Positions 10,615 through 21,067 of a DNA stretch of 64,000 bases are shown here, piece by piece (position 1 is the first letter of the stretch; every line of letters starts with the position of its first letter). Below the pieces are notes generated by a model. It did not search any database. It had not been told where the DNA came from and saw nothing but the letters and a program-made list of their open reading frames with translations. The position numbers and the translations under genes were made by a program. The stretch is from the NCBI GenBank assembly GCA_016647705.1, contig CM028338.1:15762240-15826239 (forward strand), given 5' to 3'. The DNA comes from Eucommia ulmoides. Taxonomy: Eukaryota; Streptophyta; Magnoliopsida; Garryales; Eucommiaceae.

Positions 10615-11249
10615 GAATTCTTTGTTGTAATGGATCATCATAATGAGACAAAAGGTTCTGATTTCCGTAATAAACCTATCATATCACCTAACGAAAACAT
10701 CTAAGGCTAGTACTTTCACACATATGCTCAACAAAGAAAAAGAAACCGAAAATAATTTATGGATCATGTAGAGAGGCCTGATGAATTTATGGATCAAATA
10801 GGGAGGCGAGGAAGAGCATCCATATGAGTTAGGACAAGAAAATAAGCCATTTCCTAAATACTAAGGCTTTTTTTTTTATGTAGAATTGTTCACAATTCAG
10901 TCAATGCTACATGAAGCATCTGAAGCAGAGTAATTCTCTCGCATTCATTTTAAACATCACAAGATTAATTAAAACCGTCACAAAACGTAAGTCCGACCCT
11001 CTTATCCGGCCACTTATTATTTAGTGTAGTTTCAGCTTCCACGCTTTCCCAATTCCTCCCCGTTGCTCTTAAAGCGACCATTGGCACCCTATTCCTCAAA
11101 ATTATTGCAAAAAACAACGAATTTATCGTGGATTTACTTGACGAACAAGGAAATTGCTTAATCCATCGCGTAGTGCCTCCTGAAATACCCATGTTATTAT
11201 CATATTATTGATGTTTCTCATATGATATTGATGTTTCTCTTTAGAAAAA
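10615..11249. other. Unassigned stretch between two LTR elements
   Basis: No element parts are recognised. A 75-codon open frame on the minus strand (10965-11192) matches nothing I know and has no supporting start context, so I do not call it a gene. A short near-tandem duplication around 'tattgatgtttctc' lies at about 11206-11240, just before the next LTR. This may be original target DNA into which the retroelements inserted. Confidence 0.5.
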
Positions 11250-11832
11250 TGATACGAACCCCACCAAGAATTAATGAGACCCGAAACCAACTTAGGGTTT
11301 CTTTGGGAAGATCAAAACTAAATCAGATTTTTTAGCGAACTAAAAATACAAAAATTGAAAGATAGATTATCTTGACCAAACATCTATGAACGAAATGCAA
11401 ACCAATGGTATAATGATCTTGACCCAATGATTATAATGAATCATGAATTAAAGATATAAGTTTGAACGCCACAAGAAACTCTTGATAAGTTTAGGAAAAG
11501 TTCTCTGAAGAACTAAAAAGAAAACTCTCACAATTTTATTAATAAAAAATAATGTGAAATTCATAAGTCTACAAAGCCCCATAAATAGGCGGCCAAGAGA
11601 ATAAGAAAGGAACCCTAACATACTTTGAAATTCGTGGGTCTACTACATGCAGAAAAAAGGAAACCCTAAAATCTAATTACTAAATAAAGAATAAGGAAGT
11701 TTCCTAATTTGCCTTATATTCCTAGTTGGAAAAGGAAAGGGTTTACTTGGCAATCAAGCCTTACAAATCAGTCTAAAAATAATTAAAAGACTTAAAATAA
11801 TAAAATAAATAAAATAAAATTCGTGGGTCTCA
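11250..11832 (-). mobile_element. 3' LTR of family 1 copy 2 (583 bp)
   Basis: The plus-strand ends are tgatacgaacccc and gaattcgtgggtctca, so on the minus strand it begins TGAGACCCACG and ends GTTCGTATCA. Length and ends match the LTR at 1940-2521. The five bases outside its 3' end are aaaaa. The partner duplication cannot be tested because the 5' end of the element is rearranged. Confidence 0.88.
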
Positions 11833-11849
11833 TTCTTGGCCCGTTCAGG

Positions 11850-12236
11850 ATCACGCTTTAAGCCCATTCACTTGCTTTGATGAGGTGAACTAGGTCTTGA
11901 CTGTCCGATGGGCCTAATTTAGGCTTCACCATTGTAGTTTCGGCCCCAATCTCTCGAATAAGCCCATTAAGTGCTTCTTTGAATCTTTTTGCCCTTCCCG
12001 TTATTATTGGGTCAAATGGAACATGCAACGAATCTCTTGGTGCAGCTGATATATTCTCATCATTCTCTCATTCTTGAAAAGGATTTGTCCTCAAATCTTT
12101 ACCTACACCAAACGAAGACAAGTCAGTCACATTAAAAGTAGCATTTACATTAAACTCACCTGGAAGGTCTAATTTCTAGGCATTGTCATTGATTCGTTCC
12201 ATCACTTGAAATGGGCCATCCCCTCTTGGAAGTAGC
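11850..12236 (-). mobile_element. Polyprotein tail region, family 1 copy 2
   Basis: The minus strand carries a diverged copy of the tail seen at 1492-1914, with recognisable words for 'IxPKLGP' and 'LIHLIKASEW'. It lies between integrase and the 3' LTR. It is degraded. Confidence 0.65.
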
Positions 12237-13286
12237 TTAGAATGCCTTTGTTGGGGGAAACCGTTCCTTCCTCATATGCAACCAAACCCAATCTCCAGGT
12301 TCAAATACAACCTTCTTGCGCCCCTTATTAGCTTGGTTGGCATATTGCTCAATTCTCCTCTCAATATTTTGTCGGGCCTTCTCATGGATCTGCTTAACAA
12401 AATCAGCCTTCTTCTTCCCATCTAAGTTGATATGCTCATGCATAGGTAAAGAAGTTAAATCCAAAGGAGTCAATGGATTAAAACCATACACAAGTTCAAA
12501 TGGTAAAAACTTAGTTGCAGAATGAACACTCTTATTATATGCAAACTCTACATGCGGCAAACAATCTTCCCATGTTTTCAAATTGTTTTGTATTATAGCA
12601 CACAATAAAGTAGATAAAGTTTTATTAACTACTTCGGTTTGACCATCAGTTTGTGGGTGACAAGTAGTAGAAAATAAAAGTTTAGTTCCGAGCTTACCCC
12701 ACAAAGTCTTCCAAAAATAGCTTAAGAACTTAACATCTCTATCCGAAACAATAGTCTTAGGCATGCCATGCAACCTAACTATTTCCTTGAAGAACAAAAC
12801 AACAACATATGATGCATCATCGGTTTTATGATATGGAATAAAATGAGCCATCTTAGAAAACCTATCTACAACCACATATATAGAATCTCGACCTCTTTTT
12901 GACCTAGGAAAACCTAACACAAAATCCATAGAAATATCAGTCCAAGGTTCACTAGGTATAGGCAAAGGAGTATACAAACCATGAGGTTTAACCTTAGACT
13001 TAGCTTGCCTACAAACAATACACTTCTCACAAATTCTCTCCACTTCACGTTTCATATGAGGCTAGAAGAAGTGTTCATGCAAAACATCTAAAGTCTTAGA
13101 TATGCCAAAATGCTCCATTAAACCACCCCCATGAGCTTCTTTAACAAGCAAGTCACGCAATGAATATTTAGGCACACATAATTTATTTTCCTTGAACAAA
13201 AACCAATTATACCTAAAGAACTTACCAAATGCCACTTTCTCACATCCATTGAATACATTACCAAAATCAGAATCATCAACATACAA
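12237..13286 (-). mobile_element. Integrase region, family 1 copy 2
   Basis: The zinc-binding region reads [12 protein letters not shown] then [11 protein letters not shown]. The catalytic core carries [30 protein letters not shown] and [15 protein letters not shown], which supply the D, D and E positions, followed by [11 protein letters not shown] and [17 protein letters not shown]. The segment at 13062-13286 holds the N-terminal part. It closely resembles the copy at 487-1425. Confidence 0.92.
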
Positions 13287-13387
13287 ATCTTTAATGTACT
13301 CAAAACCAAGAAATTTGGCATCTAAGGTAGAAAGTAAGACGTACTTTGAGATAATGCATCCGCCATAACATTTTCCTTACCTTGCTT

Positions 13388-13680
13388 TTACTTTACCACA
13401 TAAGGAAACATTTCGATAAACTCCACCCACTTGGCATGTCGCTTGTTCAGCTTTTGTTGACCTTTCAAATGCTTCAAAGATTCATGATCCGTGTGAATCA
13501 CAAATTCTTTTGGCCAAAGATAGTGTTGCCAAGTCTTCAATACCCTAATCAACGCATACATCTCTTTGTCATATGTAGGGTAATTCAAGGTTGCGCCACT
13601 TAGTTTTTCACTAAAGTAGGCAAGCGGACGCCCTTCCTGCATTAGAACAACTCCAATACCTATTCCTGAAGCATCACATT
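13388..13680 (-). mobile_element. RNase H region, family 1 copy 2
   Basis: The minus-strand translation shows [50 protein letters not shown] and [13 protein letters not shown], matching the RNase H at 25-486. Confidence 0.88.
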
Positions 13681-14478
13681 AAATCTCAAAAGTTTTTGTG
13701 AAGTTAAGTAAAGCAAGCAAAGGTGAATTAATCAATTTTTCCTTAATCAAATTAAATGCCTTTTCTTGCTCATCACCCCACTTAAAACCCATATTCTTTT
13801 TGACAACTTCAGTTAAAGGTGCGGCGAGACTACTAAAATCTTTCACAAACCTCCGATAGAAGCTAGCCAGCCCATGGAAACTTATCACCTGTCCCACACT
13901 TGTAGGTTTTGGCCACTCCTTGATTGCCTTAACCTTTTCTTCATCTACCTCAATTCCCTTAGCACTAACAACAAAACCAAGAAATACAAGCTTATTCGCG
14001 CAAAAGGTACACTTTTTGAGGTTAGCAAACAACTTTTCTTTTCTCAAAACATCTAAAACAAGTTTAAATGTTTAACATGCTCATCTAAGGTTTTGCTATA
14101 AATCAAAATGTCATCAAAGTATACAACCACACATTTCCCAGTAAAAATAAGCAAAACATGGTTCATTAATCTCATGAACGTACTAGGTGCATTGGTTAAC
14201 CCAATAGGCATAACCAACCACTCAGATAAACCATATTTTGTTTTGAATGCGGTTTTCCACTCATCACCTGCACTTATCCTAATCTGATGATATCCACTTT
14301 TAAGATCAATTTTAGTAAATACACAAGAACCGTGCAATTCATCAAGTATATCATCTAATCTAGGAATGTGATGTCTATACTTTACCGTGATATTGTTGAT
14401 GGTACAACAATCCCCACACATTCTCCACGTACCATCTTTCTTAGGTACAAGCAATATGGGAACCGCACAAGGACTCAT
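13681..14478 (-). mobile_element. Reverse transcriptase region, family 1 copy 2
   Basis: The region contains [20 protein letters not shown], then [46 protein letters not shown] and the catalytic [11 protein letters not shown] (YxDD-type box, here YFDD). It is followed by the connection region (KCTFCANKLVFLGFVVS, FYRRFVKDFSSLAAPLTE). The wording is typical of plant chromoviruses. It is a fossil. Confidence 0.92.
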
Positions 14479-14499
14479 GCTTTCATGTACATACTCTTT

Positions 14500-15260
14500 C
14501 TCTATAAGCTCACTAACCTACCTTTGAAGCTCCTTTGTTTTCTCGGGATTGCTTCTATATCCGGGTTTGTTTGGAATGGATGCTCTAGGTACGAAATCAA
14601 TTTGATGCTCGATTCCCCTTATTGGTGGCAAACCATTTGGCACATATTCGGGAAACACATCATCAACATCCTGTAAAAGAGAAAAAACAACACTAGGAAG
14701 AGAAGAGTTAAGATCGTTAGTGGTAAAACAAATCTCGTCGTACAAAAGTACAATCAAAGGTTGGTTTGAAAACAAAGATTTTTATATCTCACTCTCTCTC
14801 CAATAAAAACGCATTTGTTTCTTCTTTTCTTTTCTCTCACATTCTGAATTTTTCCTTCTCTCACTCTTTTTTTTTCTCTCTCTCATTTTTCTTGTCACTC
14901 TCTCTTTTTAACCTCACTTGATCATCATACACTTGCCTTGGCGATAATGGTACAAGAGTAATTGGATTTTTATTAAATACAAAGGAGTATCTATTGGTAT
15001 AACCATCATAAGTTACTTGCCGATCAAATTGCCATGGTCTTCCCAAAAGAATATGTCCCTCATGCATTGGCACCACATCACACAAGACCTCCTCTTTGTA
15101 CTTCCCAATTGAGAACTATACGAGCACCTATTTAGTCACTTTAATTTCTCCACAATCATTCAACCATTGTAACTTATATGGCCTAGGATGTTTTAAAGTT
15201 GGGAAATTCAACTTCTCTACCACACTAGTGCTAGCCACATTAGTAAAACTCCCCCATCAA
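14500..15260 (-). mobile_element. Protease and protease-RT spacer, family 1 copy 2
   Basis: The minus-strand translation has CDVVPMHEGHILLGRPWQFD and VTYDGYTNRYSFV, the hallmark segment after the protease in this group. A linker with VFPEYVPNGLPPIRGIEHQI leads into reverse transcriptase. The plus-strand tract of tctctctc and tttctt words at about 14790-14910 is a low-complexity stretch coding for a charged Lys/Glu region on the minus strand. Confidence 0.82.
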
Positions 15261-15600
15261 TAATCATGCTACATACCTTATCATTGACATGGCATCTAGT
15301 ATGAAAGATGTTCTCTCGTTATATCGTCTCATCTTCTTTGACTTGTGTACTAAGAGCTCTTCTTGCAATCAGGAGCTCTCCATCAACCGGGTATTCAACA
15401 TCTTGTGTAATCTCCAAAGGTGGCATCGAATCATCATCCGTCTCATCTTCGGTCTCAATACCTCCATCATCCCTCATAATCATCACTCTCTTATTCGAAC
15501 ATTGAGATGCAATATGACCTCCAGCTCTGTGAATTTTGGGAGGTTCGGTCTTGGGCTGAAAATTAGGCATCTCTTTCCTCTTGCTCCAATTTGATTTCTG
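15261..15600 (-). mobile_element. Gag C-terminal part, family 1 copy 2
   Basis: The minus-strand translation contains the end of a zinc knuckle (GGHIASQCSNKRVMIMRDDG) and the acidic linker that follows it in plant Ty3/gypsy elements. The gag sequence stops abruptly at about 15600, where an LTR fragment of another copy begins. Confidence 0.78.
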
Positions 15601-16098
15601 TGAAATTCGTAGGTTTACAAAACCCCTTAAATAGGTGGCCAAGAGAATAAGAAAGAAACCCTAATACACTTTGAAATTCGTGGGTCTTCTTGGAGGAAAA
15701 AGGAAACCCTAAAATCTAATGGCTAAATAAAGAATAAGGAAGCTTCCTAATTTGCCTTACATTCCTAGTTGGAAAAGGAAATGATTTACTTGGCAATCAA
15801 GCCTTACAAATCAACCTAAAAATAATTAAAAGACTTAAAATAATAAAATAAAATTCGTGGGTCTCATTCTTGGTCTGTTCAGGATCACACTTTAAGCCCA
15901 TTCACTTGCTTTGATGAGGTGGATTAGGCCTTAACTATCTGATGAGCCTAATTTAGGCTTCACTATTGTAGTTTCAGCCCCAATCTCTCGAATAAGCCCA
16001 TTAAGTGTTTCTTTGAATATTGTTGCCCTTACCCATGCTATTGGGCTAACTGGAACATGCAACAGATCTCTTGGTGCAGCTAATATATTCTCATCAAA
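15601..16098 (-). mobile_element. Family 1 copy 3 fragment: polyprotein tail plus first half of an LTR
   Basis: On the minus strand a diverged polyprotein tail (16098-15867) runs into an LTR that begins TGAGACCCACG at 15866. The LTR continues for about 265 of its 580 bases and then breaks off at about 15600 inside the gag of copy 2. The likely explanation is a tandem arrangement in which copies 2 and 3 shared an LTR, followed by a deletion from mid-LTR into gag. Alternatively, two insertions may have been joined by a larger deletion. Confidence 0.8.
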
Positions 16099-18741
16099 AG
16101 ATCAGCATGAACACATTATACACAAGCACACTTATAGGGTATGAGATTATTTAATAGATAACTAATCCATGTAGAATTACAAAAACAAATAAATGAGCAC
16201 ATAGATGAACGTTTCTGTAGCGTTGCTAATACGGAGAATGAGATGGAGTACACCATTAACAAATGAAGCACCAGCTTTCCCACCTCTCTCTGTTTTCGTT
16301 TTAATTTTCCCTTCTCTTTGTTTTTTTCCATTATTTTTTTTCAATTGCACGAAGATGAACCACAATTTAGAAGAATGGGTTCGGACAGTTCTATTGTTAG
16401 CATCTACCATGTGGAACGATTAACACCTCTAGGCTATTAAGGATATCCAAGAGTGTGGTTGAAACAAGTGTTATGCTTCTTAACGTCATCAATTTAAATG
16501 GTGGATCGATCATTTTAAAAGAATAATGAGAGAAAAACTACCTCGTCCAACTTATTCAAAGAAAAAATAATAGGTGTGCAGAACATCTCGCCAAGAAAGA
16601 AACAAAAAGAGAAGTTGACTACGAGTTAATTTTCAATCCCCCTGAGGAAATTACTAATATTGTTTTTGCTAAAATGTACCCAAAAAATTTTGATAGACTT
16701 CCGTAGACTTTTGTTTTCGTCTATAGCAAAAAAAAAAAAAAAATACTATGTGGTTGCTTTGGTTCCAAGCCGTTTACTCGAGTTTATTTCCCTAACTATA
16801 GGAGTGGTAGGACACTTGAAAAGTCATTGCACATTACACTCTATTTTGCTAGTCAAACAATTTTTTAAATAAATTTTTTTATTACCACAAAGAAATTACC
16901 ATAAGGATATTATTTATTAAAACAATAAAACATATATTACTAAATATAAACTCGTAAAATCTTCTTCCCTCCTTCTAAATCTTCTCTCTCTCCTTTCGAA
17001 ATTCTCTTTCATTCTTCTCCAATCACCTTCAATCTTCTCTAACACAAATACTTCAATCTTCAACGTCCTTCACTAACACAAATTTTACCAACCATCTTTC
17101 TCATAATTTTCGAGTAAAGTTTGTATGAAATTCAAAGAAGTCATGAATAGTCATGGGTGAGCTTTGAAGTTGTTTTTGTAATTTTTTATTATTTTTCGCA
17201 CTCCATGAAATCGTGATTCGTTGGGAGTTGTAAATCCAAATCAAACCCATTGTAAGTCCTTGGATATATCAGACATATGGGGCGCATATACATATAGGTT
17301 TGAATGGCACCTTTGCTTTTGGACTTATAAGTCCACAAAGACAATATGTTTGTGCAAACCTATAAGACTGCCCAAACTAAACTATTACAAATGAGTAAGT
17401 CCATCCAATGTTATATATAATACCTCTATATTGTCAAAATGCAAGCTCAATTTTTTGCTCGATGATGTTACCGATCATATTGGCGCACAAGGATTACAGT
17501 TGACAGGAATTTAACCAAGAGAAATCCCTAAGATATGATTTGCGTATTCTACGATCTCTTTATTTGTGTACCCAAAAGGGCCAGCAGGATATGGTTAAAT
17601 AAAAAATTCTAATCCAATCATATGTATTTTATTGATAATATAATTCATTATGATATCGATTGGAATCTCATCCCAATCATTACATTGTTTTGGTTGGAGG
17701 CTCGGGTGAATTATATTAAGCTGAATCACATAGGTCGCATTTTGTTTTGCTAAAAGTGATAGATCCCTTATTGCATACCCGTATATTCAAAAGTATGTCC
17801 CATTATACCTAATGAATACCTATGAATACTCGTGGTTAGAGAACAAGACTTAGTATTATCAAAATAAAGCAACATATACATGTAATATACAGTACCTCAA
17901 ATAAAAAAGTTCATGGAATACAATCACACCTCAGATATCCTTTTGATTCGAGCAAAACTACTATGTAGGGTAACAAGGATGACCACGTTCTGTCTCTTAC
18001 TACTTTTAGTCAGTCCCCTTACAAATGTTCTAGTATCTCATATTAGTGGATTAAGATTTACCATTCTCAAAGAGAAAACATTGGATCAAGTTAGCCTAGA
18101 TTATTGAAGACCCCTTTTCAACAATCCAATACCGACTAGGAATAATTCAAAATATTGAGTCACCAAATGTCTCTGGTCTCCTCTTATTTAATCATATTAA
18201 ATAGCGGACATTTTACTCTACATCCAAGGTCTTCAATTGTAAAGATATAATGGCAAAAATAATATAAAGAATACATTTTATTAATACTTGAGATTAAAAC
18301 ATTTTACAGATACAAACTTAAATGTAAAATTACAAGGTTGACTACATGGTTTATACCCAACACCAATCTGAAAGCAGCAGAATTTAAAATTTTGAATTTT
18401 TACTTTTCACAATTAATTTTCTAAGTCTGCATCAATTTGTAATAGTATGAAACAATAAACCAATTAATCTAGTTGGATAGCTTAAAAATGCTTGTAGTGT
18501 ATTTCAACACCTAGATGGTTGTCCGTCATTGTTACATCTTCTTGTCCTTATAAAATTCTATTGGCACGATTTTGAAAAAAGTTTGGATCTACGTATAGCT
18601 ACACAAGTTCCTTGCCTTTAACAATATCCACATAATGTTTTTTCCTTACCTTAATGGAGTTTCTTTAATTGTCCAAGAATCATTTAGATCAAGAGGAATA
18701 AAGAACACAAAGGAAGATGTGTCTTTTATCATCTATGATAG
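16099..18741. other. 2.6-kb stretch with no recognisable gene or element
   Basis: The stretch is AT-rich. It has a pyrimidine-rich segment at about 16965-17060 and a 15-17 base A run at about 16728-16743. Short open frames (for example 16205-16423 and 17913-18107) lack recognisable domains. The region around 18120-18400 has the look of a degraded LTR, but I found no second copy. It is bounded by family 1 fragments in opposite orientations. Confidence 0.5.
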
Positions 18742-19039
18742 CAAACAATGAAAACCACAAACATAACAATAGAGGAAGAGAATGGCGATCATTATTGTGA
18801 TGCCTTGCATGATGAGAATATATCAGTTACACCAAGAGATCCGTTGTATGTTCCAGTTAGCCCAATAACAAAAGAAATGGTTAAAAGATGCAAAGAATCA
18901 CTTAATGGGTATATTCAAGAGATTTGGGCTGAGTCTACAATGGTCAAGCCCAAATTAGGCCCATCGAACAATCAAGACCTAATCCACCTCATCAAGGCAA
19001 ACAAATGGGCTAAAAGTGTGAACCTGAACAGGCCTAGGA

Positions 19040-19496
19040 TGAGACCCACGAATTTTATTTTATTTATTTTATTATTTTAAGTCTTTTTAAGCTGAGTTGT
19101 AAGGTATAATTGCCAAGTAATCTTTTTCTTTTTCCAACAAGGAATGTAAGGTAAGTTAAGAAGCTTCCTTATTCTTTATTTAGTCTTAGATATTAGGGTT
19201 TTCTTTCTCCTTCATGAGGACTTGCGAATTTCATAAGACATATTAGGGTTTCTTTCTTGTTCTCTTGGCCGCCTATTTAAGGGGCTCTGTAGACCTGCGA
19301 ATTTCACACAATTTTGATATTAATAATATATTTTGAGAGGATTTTCTCTGAGTTCTTCAAAGAACGTTTCTAAACTTATCAAGTTTTCATGTGGCATTTA
19401 ATCTCTTTGGTTCATAATTCTCTTATAATTATAGGGTCAAGGATTCTCTTATACCTCTAGTTCATGCTTCATTCATAAACCTGGGTCAAGGTAATT
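19040..19496 (+). mobile_element. LTR of family 1 copy 4, left part
   Basis: It aligns by eye with bases 1-467 of the 582-bp LTR at 1940-2521, including the TATA-like block near 19270 (gcctatttaagg). The remaining part of the LTR, beyond the short piece at 25818, is missing at the satellite boundary. Confidence 0.88.
19492..19496. repeat. Target-site duplication, left copy (GTAAT)
   Basis: GTAAT directly precedes the TG of the LTR at 19497 and matches the bases directly after 25812. An uninterrupted LTR of the same family has a single gtaat at this position. Confidence 0.92.
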
Positions 19497-21052
19497 GGTA
19501 GGGGCGAATTTGTGCACGCCTACTTACGCTCGCAAGTATACGAAGTCTAAAGTTTTAATATAGTGGATCTTTGAAGATCGGATACCGTTCCCACAGAGAA
19601 AAGTGTGAATAATTGAATTAAATACCGCAATTGACATAGTCTCATGTTATCCTGACGACGGAAGACATGAATTGAAATTAAACTAAGCTAAACTACAATT
19701 AGTGGGTTAATTCTAACTAGGTTGATTAATTAGGGATTGATTTTGTTCACTTAATGCACGTTTGATTCCTTTCGGTTAACAATAACGGAGTTTAGGTATC
19801 CGACAATCTCGGTTCCTAAAGCCAACTCTTCCGAGTGTAAGACGAGGGAATACGCGACTTCGCGTCGACGAAGAGGTCCTCCTCAATGTCTTAATGACTC
19901 TAGGCCACATGAGTCTTGACTTCATCGATTGCACACTAACTAACACCCTACCAAGGACTAACTAACGCCCTCCCAGGTCGTTAGGTCGTAACAATGTTTT
20001 TACCCTAGTCCGAATCCAAGGTTACCTCTCCCGAGTGTCAAACTCTAGATTCTCAAATCTAACCCTAATATCGTTACAAGCATATTAAGATCGTCATCAA
20101 ATGATAAACACAATCGGACTTAAACAACAACCGTTAAAGAAACATATATTAAACCAAATGAGTATTTACACAACTACACATTTCCCTAACTAATCTCTAA
20201 ATTACACTAACATGTTCTTAGCCAATACAACATTAAATCAAGAGGAGATCATCATCATCAACAATAAACATTAAATACAAAGATGGAAACAAGGGAAGAA
20301 AAGCCAAATCTCAAAGTGGAGTGGTCCACTTTCGCTAAAGAACAGTCCTCCCGAGCTTCCTCTTCTCGCTTGATGAACTTCCTCTTCTAGCTCTTCAAGG
20401 ATTGGCCAAGAACACTCTTTACAACTAATCTAATCTACTTCCTAAACTAATCTAATCTAACTAAGGTGGAAGAGAGCTCTCAAGAACAACCAAGCCCTCT
20501 CCCACGTCTAAGGAGTGTCTCAAGTCTAAGGGTCTCTCTTTTAGGTTTGGTAGAGAAAGGGATTAAAATGAGGGATTTGGAAAATATCTTTAAAATATCT
20601 AAAAATAGATATTTCTGGACAGAGTGTCACCGCCTAAGCGGTGGTTCACCGCTTAGGCGGTGGACTTAAGTCGGTTAAGTTCTGTTGGTAACTTCGCCTA
20701 AGCGGTGCTTTTTCCGCTTAGGCGATGGTTGCTGGCATATCATTCTGTCCTTTTCTCGCCTAGGTGGTGGTTTTCTCGCCTAGGCGGTGGTTCAACCCTT
20801 CAGCACTCCAATATTCTGCCTCTTTTCTGCCTAAGCGGTGGAACTTCCGCCTAAGCGGTGGTCTTCATTCACCGAAACCCTGTTTTGCACATTTACTTCA
20901 CCGTTTCTCCACCGTTTTCATTTGTTTCTCGCCCTTTGACGTCCTTTCACCTATTCTACACTAAAACACACTAAAACACAATTAAATATAACTAAAATTC
21001 TTGAAAACTAACAAATCCGATTTAGAAATATATAGGTTTTTCACACCTATCA
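19497..21052 (-). mobile_element. 3' LTR of the LARD-like element (1556 bp)
   Basis: The plus-strand ends are TGGTAGGGGCGAATTTG and TTCACACCTATCA, shared with the right LTR. The stretch at about 20629-20870 carries about eight copies of a GC-rich near-palindrome (CCGCYTARGCGG). Open frames such as 20466-20669 recur in the other LTR simply because the LTRs are copies of each other. Confidence 0.93.
20629..20870. repeat. Cluster of CCGCYTARGCGG near-palindromes in the left LTR
   Basis: About eight copies appear, alternating between the forms ccgcctaagcggtgg and ccgcttaggcggtgg, which are nearly each other's reverse complement. They stand out from the AT-rich context. The equivalent cluster in the right LTR is at about 25407-25625, and a third cluster lies in the internal region. 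Confidence 0.85.
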
Positions 21053-21067
21053 ATACCCCCAAACTTA
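21053..21067 (-). mobile_element. Polypurine tract of the LARD-like element
   Basis: The plus-strand sequence aatacccccaaactt reads on the minus strand as aagtttgggggtatt and lies next to the LTR. The gttttgctcgaggac-like word just upstream is the usual companion in this group. Confidence 0.72.

Larger units (their letters stand above)
11250..15600 (-). mobile_element. Ty3/gypsy chromovirus-type element (family 1, copy 2)
   Basis: On the minus strand, from high to low coordinates, are the gag C-terminal part, protease, reverse transcriptase, RNase H, integrase, the polyprotein tail and a 583-bp 3' LTR. It is the same family as the element at 1-2521, since the LTR and integrase align throughout. 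The gag N-terminal part and a proper 5' LTR are missing. At about 15600 the element joins directly to the middle of an LTR from another copy. It is a fossil with several breaks. Confidence 0.9.
18742..19496 (+). mobile_element. Family 1 copy 4 fragment: polyprotein tail and LTR, interrupted at 19497
   Basis: The polyprotein tail (18748-19039, with DPLYVPVSPITKEMVKR and YIQEIWAES) is followed by an LTR starting TGAGACCCACG at 19040. At 19496 the LTR is interrupted by the element at 19497-25812 and resumes at 25818 for about 10-15 bases before the satellite begins. The GTAAT at 19492-19496 corresponds to the gtaat at 2402-2406 of the LTR of copy 1, which confirms continuity. Confidence 0.88.

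Noticed and set aside
10965-11192. 75-codon minus-strand open frame between retroelements
   Set aside because: No recognisable domain, no clear start context, and no homologous copy in the window. It is noted under the unassigned stretch.
18120-18400. Possible LTR of a Copia-type element
   Set aside because: The sequence has an LTR-like look, but no second copy, primer site, purine tract or coding domain supports it.
20466-20669. Open frame repeated at 25245-25448 with similar translation, suggesting conservation
   Set aside because: The two lie at the same place in the two LTRs of one element, so similarity reflects LTR duplication and not selection on a protein.
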